Source: Strongylocentrotus purpuratus (Eukaryota > Echinodermata > Echinoidea > Camarodonta > Strongylocentrotidae). From it: 64,000 bases of DNA. The translations under genes and the position numbers were made by a program. The notes under the pieces were generated by a model that made no database searches, had not been told where the DNA came from, and saw only the letters and a list, made by a program, of their open reading frames with translations. Shown here in pieces: positions 52,313 to 63,209 of this stretch (position 1 is its first letter; the number at the start of each line of letters is the position of its first letter). The stretch lies in NCBI RefSeq assembly GCF_000002235.5, contig NW_022145615.1, positions 9,304,891-9,368,890 of the forward strand, in the 5' to 3' direction.

Positions 52313-53165
52313 CAGTGCGTCCCAGAAAAAACGAAACCGAGATTTATTGATGTTTTATCATAACTTAATCACATTTATAATTAATAAATGACACATATTT
52401 GTAAAGCTTAGATCCTCCTCTTTCATTTGATGCACTCATTATGATGCAAATTTCACGCGTGAGTGATTAAAATTAATTTGAAGAGAGGAAACTGAAAAGT
52501 CGTTTGGCGGGCGGTATCTGAATTTCAAAGAGGAAATCACATTTCTAGAAAGTTGAGTTCCTGCCCTTTTATATGACACCTCAATCAGGAAAAATGAGCA
52601 AGGAATTCGAATGACACAGTTCTGTTTGTTTGCAGTAGCCCTTACATTTTCATAATTTTAGCAAACAAATTCGTTTTCACTGGCTGCCTGCCGTAGCAAA
52701 AAGCAGAATTGACAATTAGCCATGCATGAAGTCTTTCGTCTACGGCTGATTGTCAACGAAACGGAGTTAAGTCTTTTGTAAATTTCGTTTGTTGATACAG
52801 CAGGCAGCCAGTAAAAACGAATTCGTTTAATCAAATTATGGAAATGCAAGCACTAATTTAAACAAACAGAACTTTGTTATTCCTAGTTCATTTTTCCTGA
52901 ATGAGGTGTCATATGAAACTCAACTTTCTAGAAATGTGATTTTCTCTTTGAAATTCAGATACCGCCCGCCAAACGACTTTTCGGCTGCCTCTCTTCAAAT
53001 TGATTTTAATCACTCATGCGTGATATATGCATTATTATGAGTTGCATCAAATGAAAGAGGAGGATCTAAGCTTTCCAAATAATGTGTCATTTATCAATTA
53101 TAATTGTGTTTAAGTTATAATAAAACATCGATAATTTTCGGTTTCGTTTTATTTGGGACGCACAG
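52313..53165. mobile_element. mariner-like element with ~400-bp inverted arms
   Basis: TA at 52311-52312 and 53166-53167. Ends CAGTGCGTCCCAGAAAAA / CTGTGCGTCCCAAATAAA. The two halves are inverted copies meeting near 52735 (CATGCATGAAG...). TA duplication and TIR sequence suit Tc1/mariner mobilisation. No ORF, so it is non-autonomous. Confidence 0.85.
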
Positions 53166-53356
53166 TATAAATTGAATTCTCGCTCATCAGGAATTGATGG
53201 ATTTATTCAATCAACATCATCTTAGATGCAGTGCGCCAATTAATTAATGCAAAGTCGCAGCGTTAAAAACAACGAGCTAAATGTTAAGCGCGAAGGTCAA
53301 AAGTGCACATAAGAAGAGAGAGTGGGAGAGAGAGATAATGAGAGACAGAGAGGTTA

Positions 53357-53480
53357 CAGGCGTGTAGCCAGGGGGCGGGGGGCGGTCGCCCCCCAAAAAA
53401 AAAAAAAAAAAAGAGAGAGAGAAAGAAGAAAGGAAGAAGACGTAGAAAGAAAACGGTACACGCGTTCTGTGAGTGATTCG
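53357..53480 (+). mobile_element. end fragment of the minisatellite-bearing hAT family
   Basis: CAGGCGTGTAGCCAGGGGGCGG, an A17 run and GAAGACGTAG match the inverted right end of 24267-24909. The rest is missing. Confidence 0.6.
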
Positions 53481-53494
53481 CGTGCTCACTACCC

Positions 53495-54577
53495 ATAGGC
53501 GCCGGAAGTGGGGGGAGGGGGCAGAGGGGGTAGGGGAACAACCAAAAAAAGTTGGGGGGGGGTGGGGCAAAACGCATTTTTGCCCCCCTCTCCTCAAAAA
53601 AAAAAAAGCAGTAAAGGAGTAAAGATGGTTTGTATTTTTAACCCAAAAGAACATAACAATAATAAAAACCTGAATTAAACGACGTATGAAATTCCATTCA
53701 AAGATAAGGAAAGTTAACAGGAATTAAATCTCCTAAACATTGCACATGCTACCTATATTTATCAATAAGGGTTTTTATAATATAGCGATACGCGCATATC
53801 ATGGACATTGTGAGAGAATGGGAAAGTGTTTTTTTTTTTTATAGGGTTGAAAAGCTTATGAGCCCCTGAACGCTGGCATACTGATGGGGGGGGGGGGGGG
53901 TATTCGATACCAGTGATTTACAAATGTTGATTGAAATGGCATGATTTTCCGGTATATTTTTTCAATTTTTTGTAAGTCACACCTTTTTATGCGTTTGTTG
54001 GAAAATTAGAAATTCCCAAATTTACAGTCGGGCGAAAAATATGCTTATTTAGAAGCATTTATGTTAGGGTCTGCAGAACGGCCGGGCTCGGGGGCTCGTG
54101 CCACCCTCACTTTTTGAAAAAGTTTGTTACAGAGAAAAAGAAAGAAAGAGAGAGAGAAAAAATAAGTGACCTGCCAATGTCACAAACAAGGTATCAAAAT
54201 ATGCTCATCTTACCATGATTAAAAAAAACCCCAGAGCTTACGGTGGCTCCGCCCCCGGACCCCACCAAGGGCCCTTAGGCGGTCCCCTATATGCTCATCT
54301 GACCGTAATTAAATACCTAAAACCCTCGAGCTTCCGGGGGCTCTGCCCCCTGCAATCTCACCAAGGGCCCTAAGGCGGGGCCCTGGATGCTCATCTGACC
54401 GTAATTAAATGCCTAAAACACCAGAGCTTTCGGGGCTCCACCCAGGACCCACCAAGGGCCCTAAGGCTCATCTGACCGTTATTGTATGCTAATCTGACCA
54501 TTATTAAATACCTAAAAACCCCGAGCTCCCGGGGGCTCTGCTCCCTGGACTCTCCGCCAAATAATGGCCTGCCAGTG
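53495..54577 (+). repeat. 1.2-kb repeat, copy 1 (interrupted), first part
   Basis: Collinear with 60672-61687 (GGTTTGTATTTTTAACCCAA, TTTTTATAATAGCGATACGC, CTGCCAATGTCACAAA). 54200-54560 consists of four ~100-bp tandem units (CTCATCTGACCGTAATTAAAT...CCAAGGGCCCTAAGG). It continues at 59757-59932 after the insertion. Confidence 0.8.
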
Positions 54578-54828
54578 CAGGCGCGGATCCAGGATTTTCC
54601 AATAGGGGGGGGGGGGGGGGGGGGGCCGGAAGTATGAAAATTGCGCCGACCGTTTTTTTTTCAAGGTCATATTAGAAGCACCATACCATTACAATTTTTG
54701 ACATTTTCATCAGGGGGGGGGGCTATAGCGAAAGTGTTATTTATAACCAAAAAAAAACGAGAAGAGATATAAAAAAATCATATGCGGGTAGCTCGCTAAC
54801 CCCCCCCCCCCCCCCCCAATGACGCGCG

Positions 54829-57800
54829 AAGCGCGGAAGCTTTGACCTTTCATTAATTATTAGAGAAAGAAGACGATTTGTTGTACCATTCTCGACTCTT
54901 AATCCTTCTCTGAATTCAGTTTTCCCCCCTCCCGCGCAAAGCGCGGAAGCTTTGACATTTTATAGTTTAATGAAATTATTAGAGAAAAAGATGATTCGTT
55001 GTTCCATTCTCGACTCTTAATCCTTCTCTGAATTCAGTTTACCCCCTCCCGCGCAAAGCGCAGAAGCTTAACGTTTCATTAAATTATTAGAGAAAGAAGA
55101 CGATTTGTTGTACCATTCTCGACTCTTAATCCTTCTCTGAATTCAGTTTTCCCCCTCCCGCGCAAAGCGCGGAAGCTTTGACATTTTATAGTTTAATGAA
55201 ATTATTAGAGAAAAAGATGATTCGTTGTTCCATTCTCGACTCTTAATCCTTCTCTGAATTCAGTTTACCCCCTCCCGCGCAAAGCGCAGAAGCTTAACGT
55301 TTCATTAAATTATTAGAGAAAGAAGACGATTTGTTGTACCATTCTCGACTCTTATTTGACTGAATTCCCCCCCCCCCCCCTCCCGCGCGAAGCACGAAAA
55401 CTTTGGCCTTTCATAGTTTAATGAAATTATTAGAGAAAGGAGATGACTCGTTGTTCCATTCTCGACTCTTAATCCTTGTCTGAATTCAGTTCCCCTCCCC
55501 CCCCCCCCCCCCCCCCCCCCTCCCTCCCGCGCGAAGCGCGGAATCTTAGACGTTTCATTAAATTATTAGAGAAAGAAGACGACTCGACTCTTAATCCTTG
55601 GGTGTATTCAGTTTCCTCCTGCCCGCGCAAAGCGCGGAAGCTTTGCCCTTTCATTAATTATTATAGAAAGAAGATTTGTTGCACCATTCTCGACTCTTAT
55701 TACTTGACTGAATTCACCCCCCCCCCCTCCCGCGCGAAGCACGGAAGCTTTGGCCTTTCATAGTTTAATGAAATTATTAGAGAAAGAAGATGATTCGTTG
55801 TACCGTCATCCTCTTAATCCTTGTCTGAATTAAGTTCCCGTCCCCGGCCCCCCCTCCCACGCGTAGCGCTGAAGCTTTGACGTTTAATTATTTAAAGGAA
55901 AGGAGACGATTCTTTGTACCATTCTCGACTCTTAATCCTTGTCTGAATTAAGTTCCCGTCCCCCCCCCCCCCTCCAGCGCGTAGCGCTGAAGCTTTGACG
56001 TTTAATTAAATTATATGGAAAAGGAGACGATTCTTTGTACCATTCTCGACTCTTAATCCTTGTCTGAATTGAGTTCCCGTCCCCCCCCCCCCCGCGCTAG
56101 CGCTGAAGCTTTGACGTTTAATTAAATTATAAGGAAAAGGAGACGATTCTTTGTACCATTCTCGACTCTTAATCCTTGTCTGAATTGAGTTCCCGTCCCC
56201 CCCCCCGCGCGTAGCGCTGAAGCTTTGACGTTTAATTAAATTATGAGGAAAAGGACGATTCTTTGTACCATTCTCGACTCTTAATCCTTGTCTGAATTAA
56301 GTTCCCGTCCCCCCCCCCCCTCCAGCGCGTAGCGCTGAAGCTTTGACGTTTAATTAAATTATATGGTAAAGGAGACGATTCTTTGTACCATTCTCGACTC
56401 TTAATCCTTGTCTGAATTGAGTTCCCGTCCCCCCCCCCCCGCGCTAGCGCTGAAGCTTTGACGTTTAATTAAATTATAAGGAAAAGGAGACGATTCTTTG
56501 TACCATTCTCGACTCTTAATCCTTGTCTGAATTGAGTTCCCGTCCCCCCCCCCCCCCGCGCGTAGCGCTGAAGCTTTGACGTTTAATTAAATTATGAGGA
56601 AAGGAGACGATTCTTTGTACCATTCTCGACTCTTAATCCTTGTCTGAATTAAGTTCCCGTCCCCCCCCCCCCCCTCCAGCGCGTAGCGCTGAAGCTTTGA
56701 CGTTTAATTAAATTATATGGAAAAGGAGACGATTCTTTGTACCATTCTCGACTCTTAATCCTTGTCTGAATTGAGTTCCCGTCCCCCCCCCCCGCGCGTA
56801 GCGCTGAAGCTTTGACGTTTAATTAAATTATAAGGAAAAGGGGACGATTCTTTGTACCATTCTCGACTCTTCCTTGTCTGAATTAAGTTTTCCCTTGCCC
56901 GTGTGATGCGCGTAAGCTTTGACGGTTCATTAAATTATTAGAGGAAGAAGACGAATCGTTTTACCATTCTCGTCTCTTAATCCTTCTTTGAATTCAGTTT
57001 TCCCCCTCCCACGCGCGAAGCGCGGAGGCTTTGACGTTTCATTAAATTATTAAAGAGAGAAGACGATTCGTTGTACCGTTCTCGACTCTTAATCCTTGTC
57101 TGAATTGAGTTCCCGCCCCCTCCCGCGCGAAGCGCGGAAGCTTTGACGTTACATTAAATTATAAGGGAAAGGAGACGATTCTTTGTACCATTCTCGACTC
57201 TTAATCATTGTCTGAATTGAGTTCCCGTCCCCCCGCCCTCCTCCCGCGCGAAGCGCGGAACTTGGCGTTGACGTTTCATTAAAGTATTAGAGAAAGAAGA
57301 TGATTCGTTGTACCGTCATCGACTCTTAATCCTTGTCTGAATTAAGTTTTCCCTTGGCCGCGCGTAGCGCGTAAGCTTTGACAGTTTATTAAATTATTAT
57401 CCTTCTTTGAATTCAGTTTTTCCCCTCCCACGCGAAGCGCTGAAACGTTTGACGTTTCATTAAATTATTAGAGAAAGAAGATGATTCGTTGCACCGTCAT
57501 CGACTCTTTATCCTTGTCTGAATTAAGTCCCCCCCCCATTCTTGCGCGAAGCGCGGAAGCTTTGACGTTTCATTAGATTATTAGAGAAAGAAGACGATTC
57601 GTTTTACCGTTCTCGACTCTTAATCCTTGTCTGAATTGAGTTCCCGCCCCCCCCCCCTTCCGAGCGAAGCGCGGAAACGTTGACGTTTCATTAAATTATT
57701 TGAGAAAGAAGATGATTCGTTTTACCATTCTCGACTCCCAATCCTTGTCTGAATTCAGTTGCCCCCCCCCGAGTGATGCGCGGAGCTTTGACATTTCATT

Positions 57801-57840
57801 AAATTATTGGAGAAGAAGACGATTCGTTGTACCGTTCTCT
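54829..57840 (+). repeat. minisatellite array, about 27 units of 95-120 bp
   Basis: Unit: GCGCGAAGCGCGGAAGCTTT, GACGTTTCATTAAATTATTA, GAGAAAGAAGACGATTCGTT, GTACCATTCTCGACTCTTAA, TCCTTGTCTGAATTCAGTT, then a C run of 5-20. Two higher-order patterns are visible: a two-unit repeat at about 54930-55350 and a three-unit repeat (A, B, C variants; period about 350 bp) at about 55970-56790. Degenerate single units occur at 24330-24800 and 59980-60060. Confidence 0.9.
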
Positions 57841-58209
57841 ATTACACCTACCATGGATAAATCACGCGCCGGGAGCGTCATCATTTTGTGTTATCGGGCG
57901 AGGGCCGGGGCCGGGGCGTAGCGACCAAGCGAGATTTTGCAATGTTGAATGCTGAAATTATGCATTCTAAAAAATTCCTAAGCCCGATATGTACGTTCTT
58001 TCCGCTATATTTATTTCTAGCTATATTTCTAAATTTCCTGGGAGACTTGTCCCCATATCGGGCCCAGGATCGCCGCCCCTGTCCATGATTACTACCAACA
58101 TGAGTTCTAATACAATCACAAGCGAGTCGATACGAGCTGAATCCAAATGAAGGGCAAAATAAGAGTTGTGAAGCGGCCCTACCGTTAATTTAAAATTTGA
58201 CTGTTGAGT
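57841..58209. other. no feature recognised within the composite insertion
   Basis: Moderately GC-rich unique-looking sequence (GGGCGAGGGCCGGGGCCGGGG near 57896). Short frames only. Confidence 0.35.
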
Positions 58210-58613
58210 ATATACCCGGCCCCCCCCCCCCCACTCAGTGTTTATTTAGGGTACGCATATGCTCGTACCCTCTTTTTGAAAGCACCCCCTATCTGAGGAC
58301 TGCCAACATTTCCGAACCCCCTTTTGCTGGCTTTTTGCGGGCTTTTCCTGCCTTGGAGACCCCCCTTAATCAGGAAAAATGCTCAATGTACCCCCCTAAA
58401 TTCGGAATAATTTCTCAGGAGTCCAAAGAGATGAGAGAAAAAAAAAAAAACACCCCCCTTTTAAAGAAATCTTCGGGTGAAAAGTCAAATACACCCCTTT
58501 TTTTTACAATTCTCGGGCCGGACTTTGTCGCACGAAAAGTACCCCTTTACCGGACATTTTGGCAACACGCATGCGGTCATTCCGACCTCTGAGTGGGGGG
58601 GGGGGGGCCGGGA
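58210..58613 (+). mobile_element. CACTCAGTGTTTATT repeat, copy 2, complete
   Basis: Begins CCGGCCCCC...CACTCAGTG and ends with the inverse CTGAGTGGGGG...GCCGG, so it has C/G-tract terminal inverted repeats. Internal blocks match 34085-34275 and 58905-59545. Confidence 0.7.
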
Positions 58614-58904
58614 GAATATAACTTCTATTTAAAAGACATCCAAAATATTGTGCCCTTTTCAATTTCTCACTAAAGAGTGATGACCGCAGGGGCTGTTCTT
58701 AACGTTTAACTTTGAATCCGCGGCTCGAGATTTTATGCGGCCGGCCCGGCCCCCCTCTATTCAATAACGTTTGCCAATGAGCCTTCTGGAATGTCCCCTA
58801 ATCTCCCGATTACAGTTTTCCCATATTTGTCGTTACTGCCACTTAGCGCCATTTCCTTGCCTTTCCCCCTTTCTCACCGACTTTTCTTTTCCCCCCCCCC
58901 CCCC

Positions 58905-59221
58905 CCTCTCACCCTCTCAGTGTATCAAGGGTACGCACATGTATATTCCCCAGACGCGTATACAGGGGGGGGGGGGGGTTTGGGGGGTTAAACCCCCCCT
59001 TTAGTAATTTTTTGTGAGTAAACCCCCCCTAAATTTTTCTAAACCCCCCCCCCCCCCTTTTGGATTTTTTTTATTTTTTTTATTTTTTTATTAAAAAAAA
59101 AAAAAACAAAAAAAACAAAAAAATTCCCATGGTTGACCTCTTAGCCCCCCCCCCCCGCTTATTCAGCGGTCGGCTGAGTCGTTGCGATTTTTTTTGGACC
59201 AAAAAAAAAAAGTGACCTCTT

Positions 59222-59264
<43 letters not shown>

Positions 59265-59545
59265 CTTATTCAGCGGCTGGCTGAGTCGTTGCAAAATTTT
59301 CGGCCCGATTTATAAATGTTAACCCCCCCCCCCCCCCCCCCCCTTGAAAAAATCCTGCGTACGCGCCTGATGTTCCCTCTCTTTGAAAGCACCCCTCTGT
59401 CTCCGGTACGTGTGTAAAGTCAGTACGGGCCGGATTTTTGTGTATTGCGGGCCGGACTTTGTTTCGTGAAAAGTAACTCTTTATCGGAAATTTAGGGAAC
59501 ACAAATTCGGTCCCTCCGACCCCGGAGTTGGAGGGAGGGGGGGGG
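58905..59545 (+). mobile_element. CACTCAGTGT repeat, copy 3, split by a hAT element
   Basis: TCAGTGTATCAAGGGTACGC at the left and CTTTGAAAGCACCCC...CGGGCCGGA...TCGGTCCCTCCGACC at the right are the two halves of the repeat seen whole at 58210. Confidence 0.7.
58951..59369. mobile_element. poly-G hAT-type element, 419 bp, nested
   Basis: Ends CAGACGCGTATACAGGG and, inverted, CAGGCGCGTACGCAGG. Flanks ATATTCCC (58943-58950) and ATGTTCCC (59370-59377) match at 7 of 8. Contains an unbroken C41 at 59223-59263 and two copies of CGCTTATTCAGCGG. Same subfamily as 11577-11941. Confidence 0.8.
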
Positions 59546-59700
59546 GGGGGGCTTTTTGTTTATCTTTTCTCTTCTATTTTCTTTTCTCTTCTTTTTTCCT
59601 TTCTCTTCTCCTTTCTTTTCTCTTCTCCTTTTTTTTCTCCTCTTCTCCTTTTTTTTTTCTTCTTCTTTTTCCTCTTTTTTTCTTCCTTTTTTTTGCGCCG
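59546..59700. repeat. (CTTTT)n pyrimidine-rich tract
   Basis: About 130 bases of CTT/TTTTCTC-type low complexity after a G16 run. The Lys/Arg/Glu-rich frames on the other strand are artefacts. Confidence 0.9.
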
Positions 59701-59756
59701 CCAATAGGGGGGGGGGGGCGCCGCGGCCGTTTCGGCCCCCCTTGGATCCGCCACTG

Positions 59757-59932
59757 CAGTGTCACAAATAAGGTATCTAAATATGCTTATCTGACCATAA
59801 TTGTAATGCCTAAAACCCCTGAGCTTTTGGGGGCTCAGCCCCTAATTGACCCCCTTCCAGGGCTCAGGCCCTTGACCCCACGCCATTTTACGCTCTACCT
59901 GATCGTTAATAATCCACTTTGAAAAACGTTCC
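59757..59932 (+). repeat. 1.2-kb repeat, copy 1, second part
   Basis: CAGTGTCACAAATAAGGTATC through CACTTTGAAAAACGTTCCG, collinear with 61683-61865. Confidence 0.8.
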
Positions 59933-59974
59933 GTTCAGTATGTTATAATTAAGGGGGGGGGGTTCCCTCCTCCC

Positions 59975-60180
59975 TCCTCCGCGAAGCGCAGAAGTTCTGT
60001 CGTTTTATTAAATTATTAGAGAAAGAAAAGACGATTCGTTGTACCGTTCTCGTCTCTTAAAGGGGAAGTCCACCCTGAAATTAAGTTAGTTTTAATAGGA
60101 GTAGAAAAATGAGAGAAACAAGTAAGTGAAAGTTTGAGCAAATTCCGATTAAAAATAAGGAAGTTAGGATTTTTGTGGGG
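59975..60180 (+). repeat. solo minisatellite unit joined to a TTAA MITE end
   Basis: 59978-60058 is one minisatellite unit; at 60058 it passes directly into TTAAAGGGGAAGTCCACCC..., the first 120 bases of the 51511 MITE, which then stop at a G run and CCTAGATCCGCCACTG. Confidence 0.7.
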
Positions 60181-60289
60181 GGCAGGCCCCTAGATCCGCC
60201 ACTGCCTCTACCCCCTCCCCGTCACCGGCGAATACACATTTATAAACAGGAAGAAATTTCGCACAAATAATTATTCGATGCATATAGCC

Positions 60290-60540
60290 TACATGCATAT
60301 ACATGTATGACGTCGTCGTATTGTTGTCTCATCATTGGAATCGCCCGAAGTTTCCGATTCTTCGGTTGTCAGTTTGTTCGCTCTTCTTTCTCTACTCGAG
60401 TACTTAAGTAAGTAAGTAAATAAGTTAGTACTAACTTTTAGTAGAATTAGAATTGGATTAACTTTAGAGTTACTTTTACAAACTGCTGCGGTTTTTCAAC
60501 GCGGAGATCTGATCGGGAATGTCGAGCTAGCTGTCACTGA
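60290..60540 (+). repeat. dispersed repeat shared with 14520-14770
   Basis: Same ordered blocks (ATCGCCCGAAGTTTCCGATTC, AAACTGCTGCGGTTTTT, GAGATCTGATCGGGA), with a TAAGTAAGTAAGT run in the middle. Confidence 0.6.
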
Positions 60541-60671
60541 AACGGTGCACCCGGCCGCCCGGCGCTCCACCGCTTGTTAAGTGCTCGCTAATATGCTTAC
60601 ATGTAGCCCTAAATAGCTAGCTAGCTGAAACTGATGCTAGGCTCAGGCTCAGCTCCGACGCCACTGGTAGA

Positions 60672-61865
60672 GGGAGGCGCGGAAGTGCGAGGGGGGGGGG
60701 GGGGGGTAGTTGCCCCCTCAACCAAGAAAGAAAAAGCAGTAGATTTATAGGAGTAAAGGTGGTTTGTATTTTTAACCCAAAAGAACATAACATTAACAAT
60801 AATAAAAACCTGAATAAAATCATATAGATAAATTCCATTCAAAGAAATTAAAGGAGTTAATTGCATGGCCCATGGGCTAGATCTACAGGAATTAAATTTC
60901 TTAAACATTGCGCATATGCCCATTATATTTATCAATGGAGGTTTTTATAATAGCGATACGCGCATATCGCGGACATATTGTGTGAGAATGCGAAAAGCGT
61001 GAAGCGTGTCTGTTTTTTGTTACAGGGGTGAGAAGACATGAGCCCTAGCTGAACGCTGAGTACTGATGGGGCCAGGGGGGGGGGGGGGGGTTATTTCTTA
61101 TTCGATACCAGTGATTTACAAATGTTGCTAAAATGACATGATTTTCTGGTATTTTTTCTCAATTTTTTTGTAAGTCATACATGCATTTGTTGGAAAATTA
61201 GAATTTCCCAAATATACTGTAGATCTAGGCCTAAAGGTGTCGGGCTAAAAATATATATGCTTATTTAGAAGCCTTTATGTCATGGTCCCTCACTTTGTGA
61301 AAAAGTATGTACAGAGAAAAAAAGAAAGAGAGAGAAAACAAATAAGTGACCTACATTTGTAGCTGCCAATGTCACAAATGACCTGCATTGTAGGTATCAA
61401 AATATGCTCATGCAGCTGACTGTTATAAATGCCTAAAACCCCAGAGCTTATGGGGGATCTGCCCCCTGGACCCCATCAAGGGCCTTAAAGAAGGCCCCTG
61501 GATGCTCATCTGACTGTAGTTCAATATTAAAACTTCTGAGCTTCTGGGAGCTCTGCCCCCTGGAACACATCAATGGCCTTAAAGAAGGCCCCTGGATGCT
61601 CACCGTAATTAAATACCTACATGTAAAACCCCTGAGCTTCCGGGGCTCTACTCCCTGGATTCTCCGCCAATTAGTGACCTGCCAGTGTCACAAATAAGGT
61701 ATCTAAATATGCTTATCTGACTGTAATTTAATGCCTAAAAACCCTGAGCTTCTGAGGGCTCAGCCCCTTGACCCCCTGCCGAGGCTCAGTCCCTAGCTGG
61801 ACCCCACACCAGCATACGCTCTACATGTACCTGATCGTTAATACTCCACTTTGAAAAACGTTCCG
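60672..61865 (+). repeat. 1.2-kb repeat, copy 2 (uninterrupted)
   Basis: Full-length counterpart of 53495-54577 plus 59757-59932. It holds a poly-G hAT remnant at about 61044-61185, also present in copy 1, and three ~100-bp tandem units at 61420-61680. No ORF of interest. Confidence 0.8.
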
Positions 61866-62399
61866 CGGGGCCTGCATGTAATTTGCAAGAGTAGTGGTGA
61901 TACAAATTTTTTTTCTTCCCCCCCCCCTTCCAAACGTTTTTGCTCATTATGTTACTGCCCCTGGAATGTTTGTCCCCCCCCCCCCCCCAATCCCAAACTG
62001 CTTCCGGCGCGCCTGGGGATCATGCATCTTAAATAATTAAATTAACCGTCTGACATGTCTGGTATGGGGAATTAATTAATAAAACTGACATTTTGTCAGC
62101 TGTAGTCAAAGGTTTAACCGTCCGGTATCCGACCTCCCATCCGTTTTCAATTGGACGGTTTTGTCTTCCTGTTTATTTTTTATTTATTTATTTTTTATAA
62201 TTTTTTTTTTTTTTTTAAAGTTTTGATTTATGCCTCTCCACGGTCACCTGGCGCTATGCCTTGCAATGTCTCCCAGCTCAGTAATCGGTGTGTTGACTTA
62301 CCACTCTGAAACTAGAACAACACTTCAATTTGTCTGTCATCTTGGTTTGAAAGTAATCTTTGTAATATATCTCAATATGTAATTTATAATAATAATTCA
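61866..62399. other. no gene recognised; C and T runs
   Basis: C runs at 61919-61927 and 61975-61988 (the latter ending near CGGCGCGCCTG, a hAT-like right end), and T-rich sequence at 62170-62216. Confidence 0.35.
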
Positions 62400-62495
62400 T
62401 CCAATTTTTCTTCTATTACACACGCGTACCACAAGGTTCTATCCTAGGTCCTCTACTGTTTTTAATTTGCATTACACATTCTTTTCAAAACGACA
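62400..62495 (+). mobile_element. LINE reverse-transcriptase fragment
   Basis: Frame TRVPQGSILGPLLFLICIT is the conserved GVPQGSxLGPxLFxxYIND block of non-LTR reverse transcriptases, including the residues before the catalytic motif. Sequence on both sides no longer reads as RT. Confidence 0.8.
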
Positions 62496-63209
62496 CAAAT
62501 CGGTGCCTTCAAATGCACCACGTTAAATGAAAGTCCTTCCTGCTTTTTCACACGGACCTGGCTTGCTTTAAAAAAAAAAAATTGTTTAACTGAAAACCGT
62601 TGACTGGCAGTTAAACGGAATTGGAGATATCTGTGATGTTACAACAGTGTTGTAACAACACTATTGTCAACCTTCCCCAAATACAGGCCTCATTACATAA
62701 GCGGGTTGCAAAATTTTGTGATCATATGGTGATGAGGCGGGCTGAAACCAGGGGCATCGGAACTGTCCCATCATTTTTTTGTTGAGGGGGGGGGGGGGGG
62801 GGAGGAGGTTGGTTAGACACTTTGGGGCCCCATCTCGAATGGAATTTTGGCAAATAAACTACTTTCATATAGCCACCCTCCCCTCTACAGTGTATATGGC
62901 AAACAAACAACTTTAATGTCATATGGACTAGATCTTGAGTCTATTTCTGTTATTTCCAAAGGTTATTAAATGTTTCAAATTAAAACAAAAGAAAGTAAGA
63001 CTCTGCATTGTTCTTTTTGTAGAATTCAGCTTTGTTTTAGCATGTTAAGTATAGAAAATTAGAAATAGAATCTAATCCAAGCCTATATTCAGTTATTATT
63101 TTCATAAGTCTTTTTTTAAGACATGTAGGCCTACCTAAAATAAATAGAGGTTCTGTAAGATTACTACTATAGGGATCATACAAGTTAAAACTCCAAAGCA
63201 AGCTTCAAC
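62496..63209. other. no gene recognised
   Basis: A/T-rich with a G17 run at 62786-62803. ACAGTGTTGTAACAACACTATTGT at 62645-62668 is a short palindrome-like sequence. Confidence 0.3.

Larger units (their letters stand above)
54578..59756. mobile_element. 5.2-kb composite insertion bounded by poly-G hAT-type ends
   Basis: Left end CAGGCGCGGATCCAGG, right end inverted CAGTGGCGGATCCAAGG. CAGTG flanks both sides (54573-54577 and 59757-59761). The uninterrupted sequence CCTGCCAGTGTCACAAATAAGG exists at 61678, proving that everything between was inserted. It contains the minisatellite, a CACTCAGTG repeat, another copy of it with a nested hAT, and long C/T and G/C runs. It may be one element that collected others, or two hAT elements fused by recombination. 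Confidence 0.7.

Noticed and set aside
54829-57840. CRISPR-like regular repeats
   Set aside because: Eukaryotic context; the units are contiguous variants of one minisatellite without unique spacers.
59492-59771. Lys/Arg/Glu-rich basic proteins
   Set aside because: They are translations of a CTTTT-type low-complexity tract.
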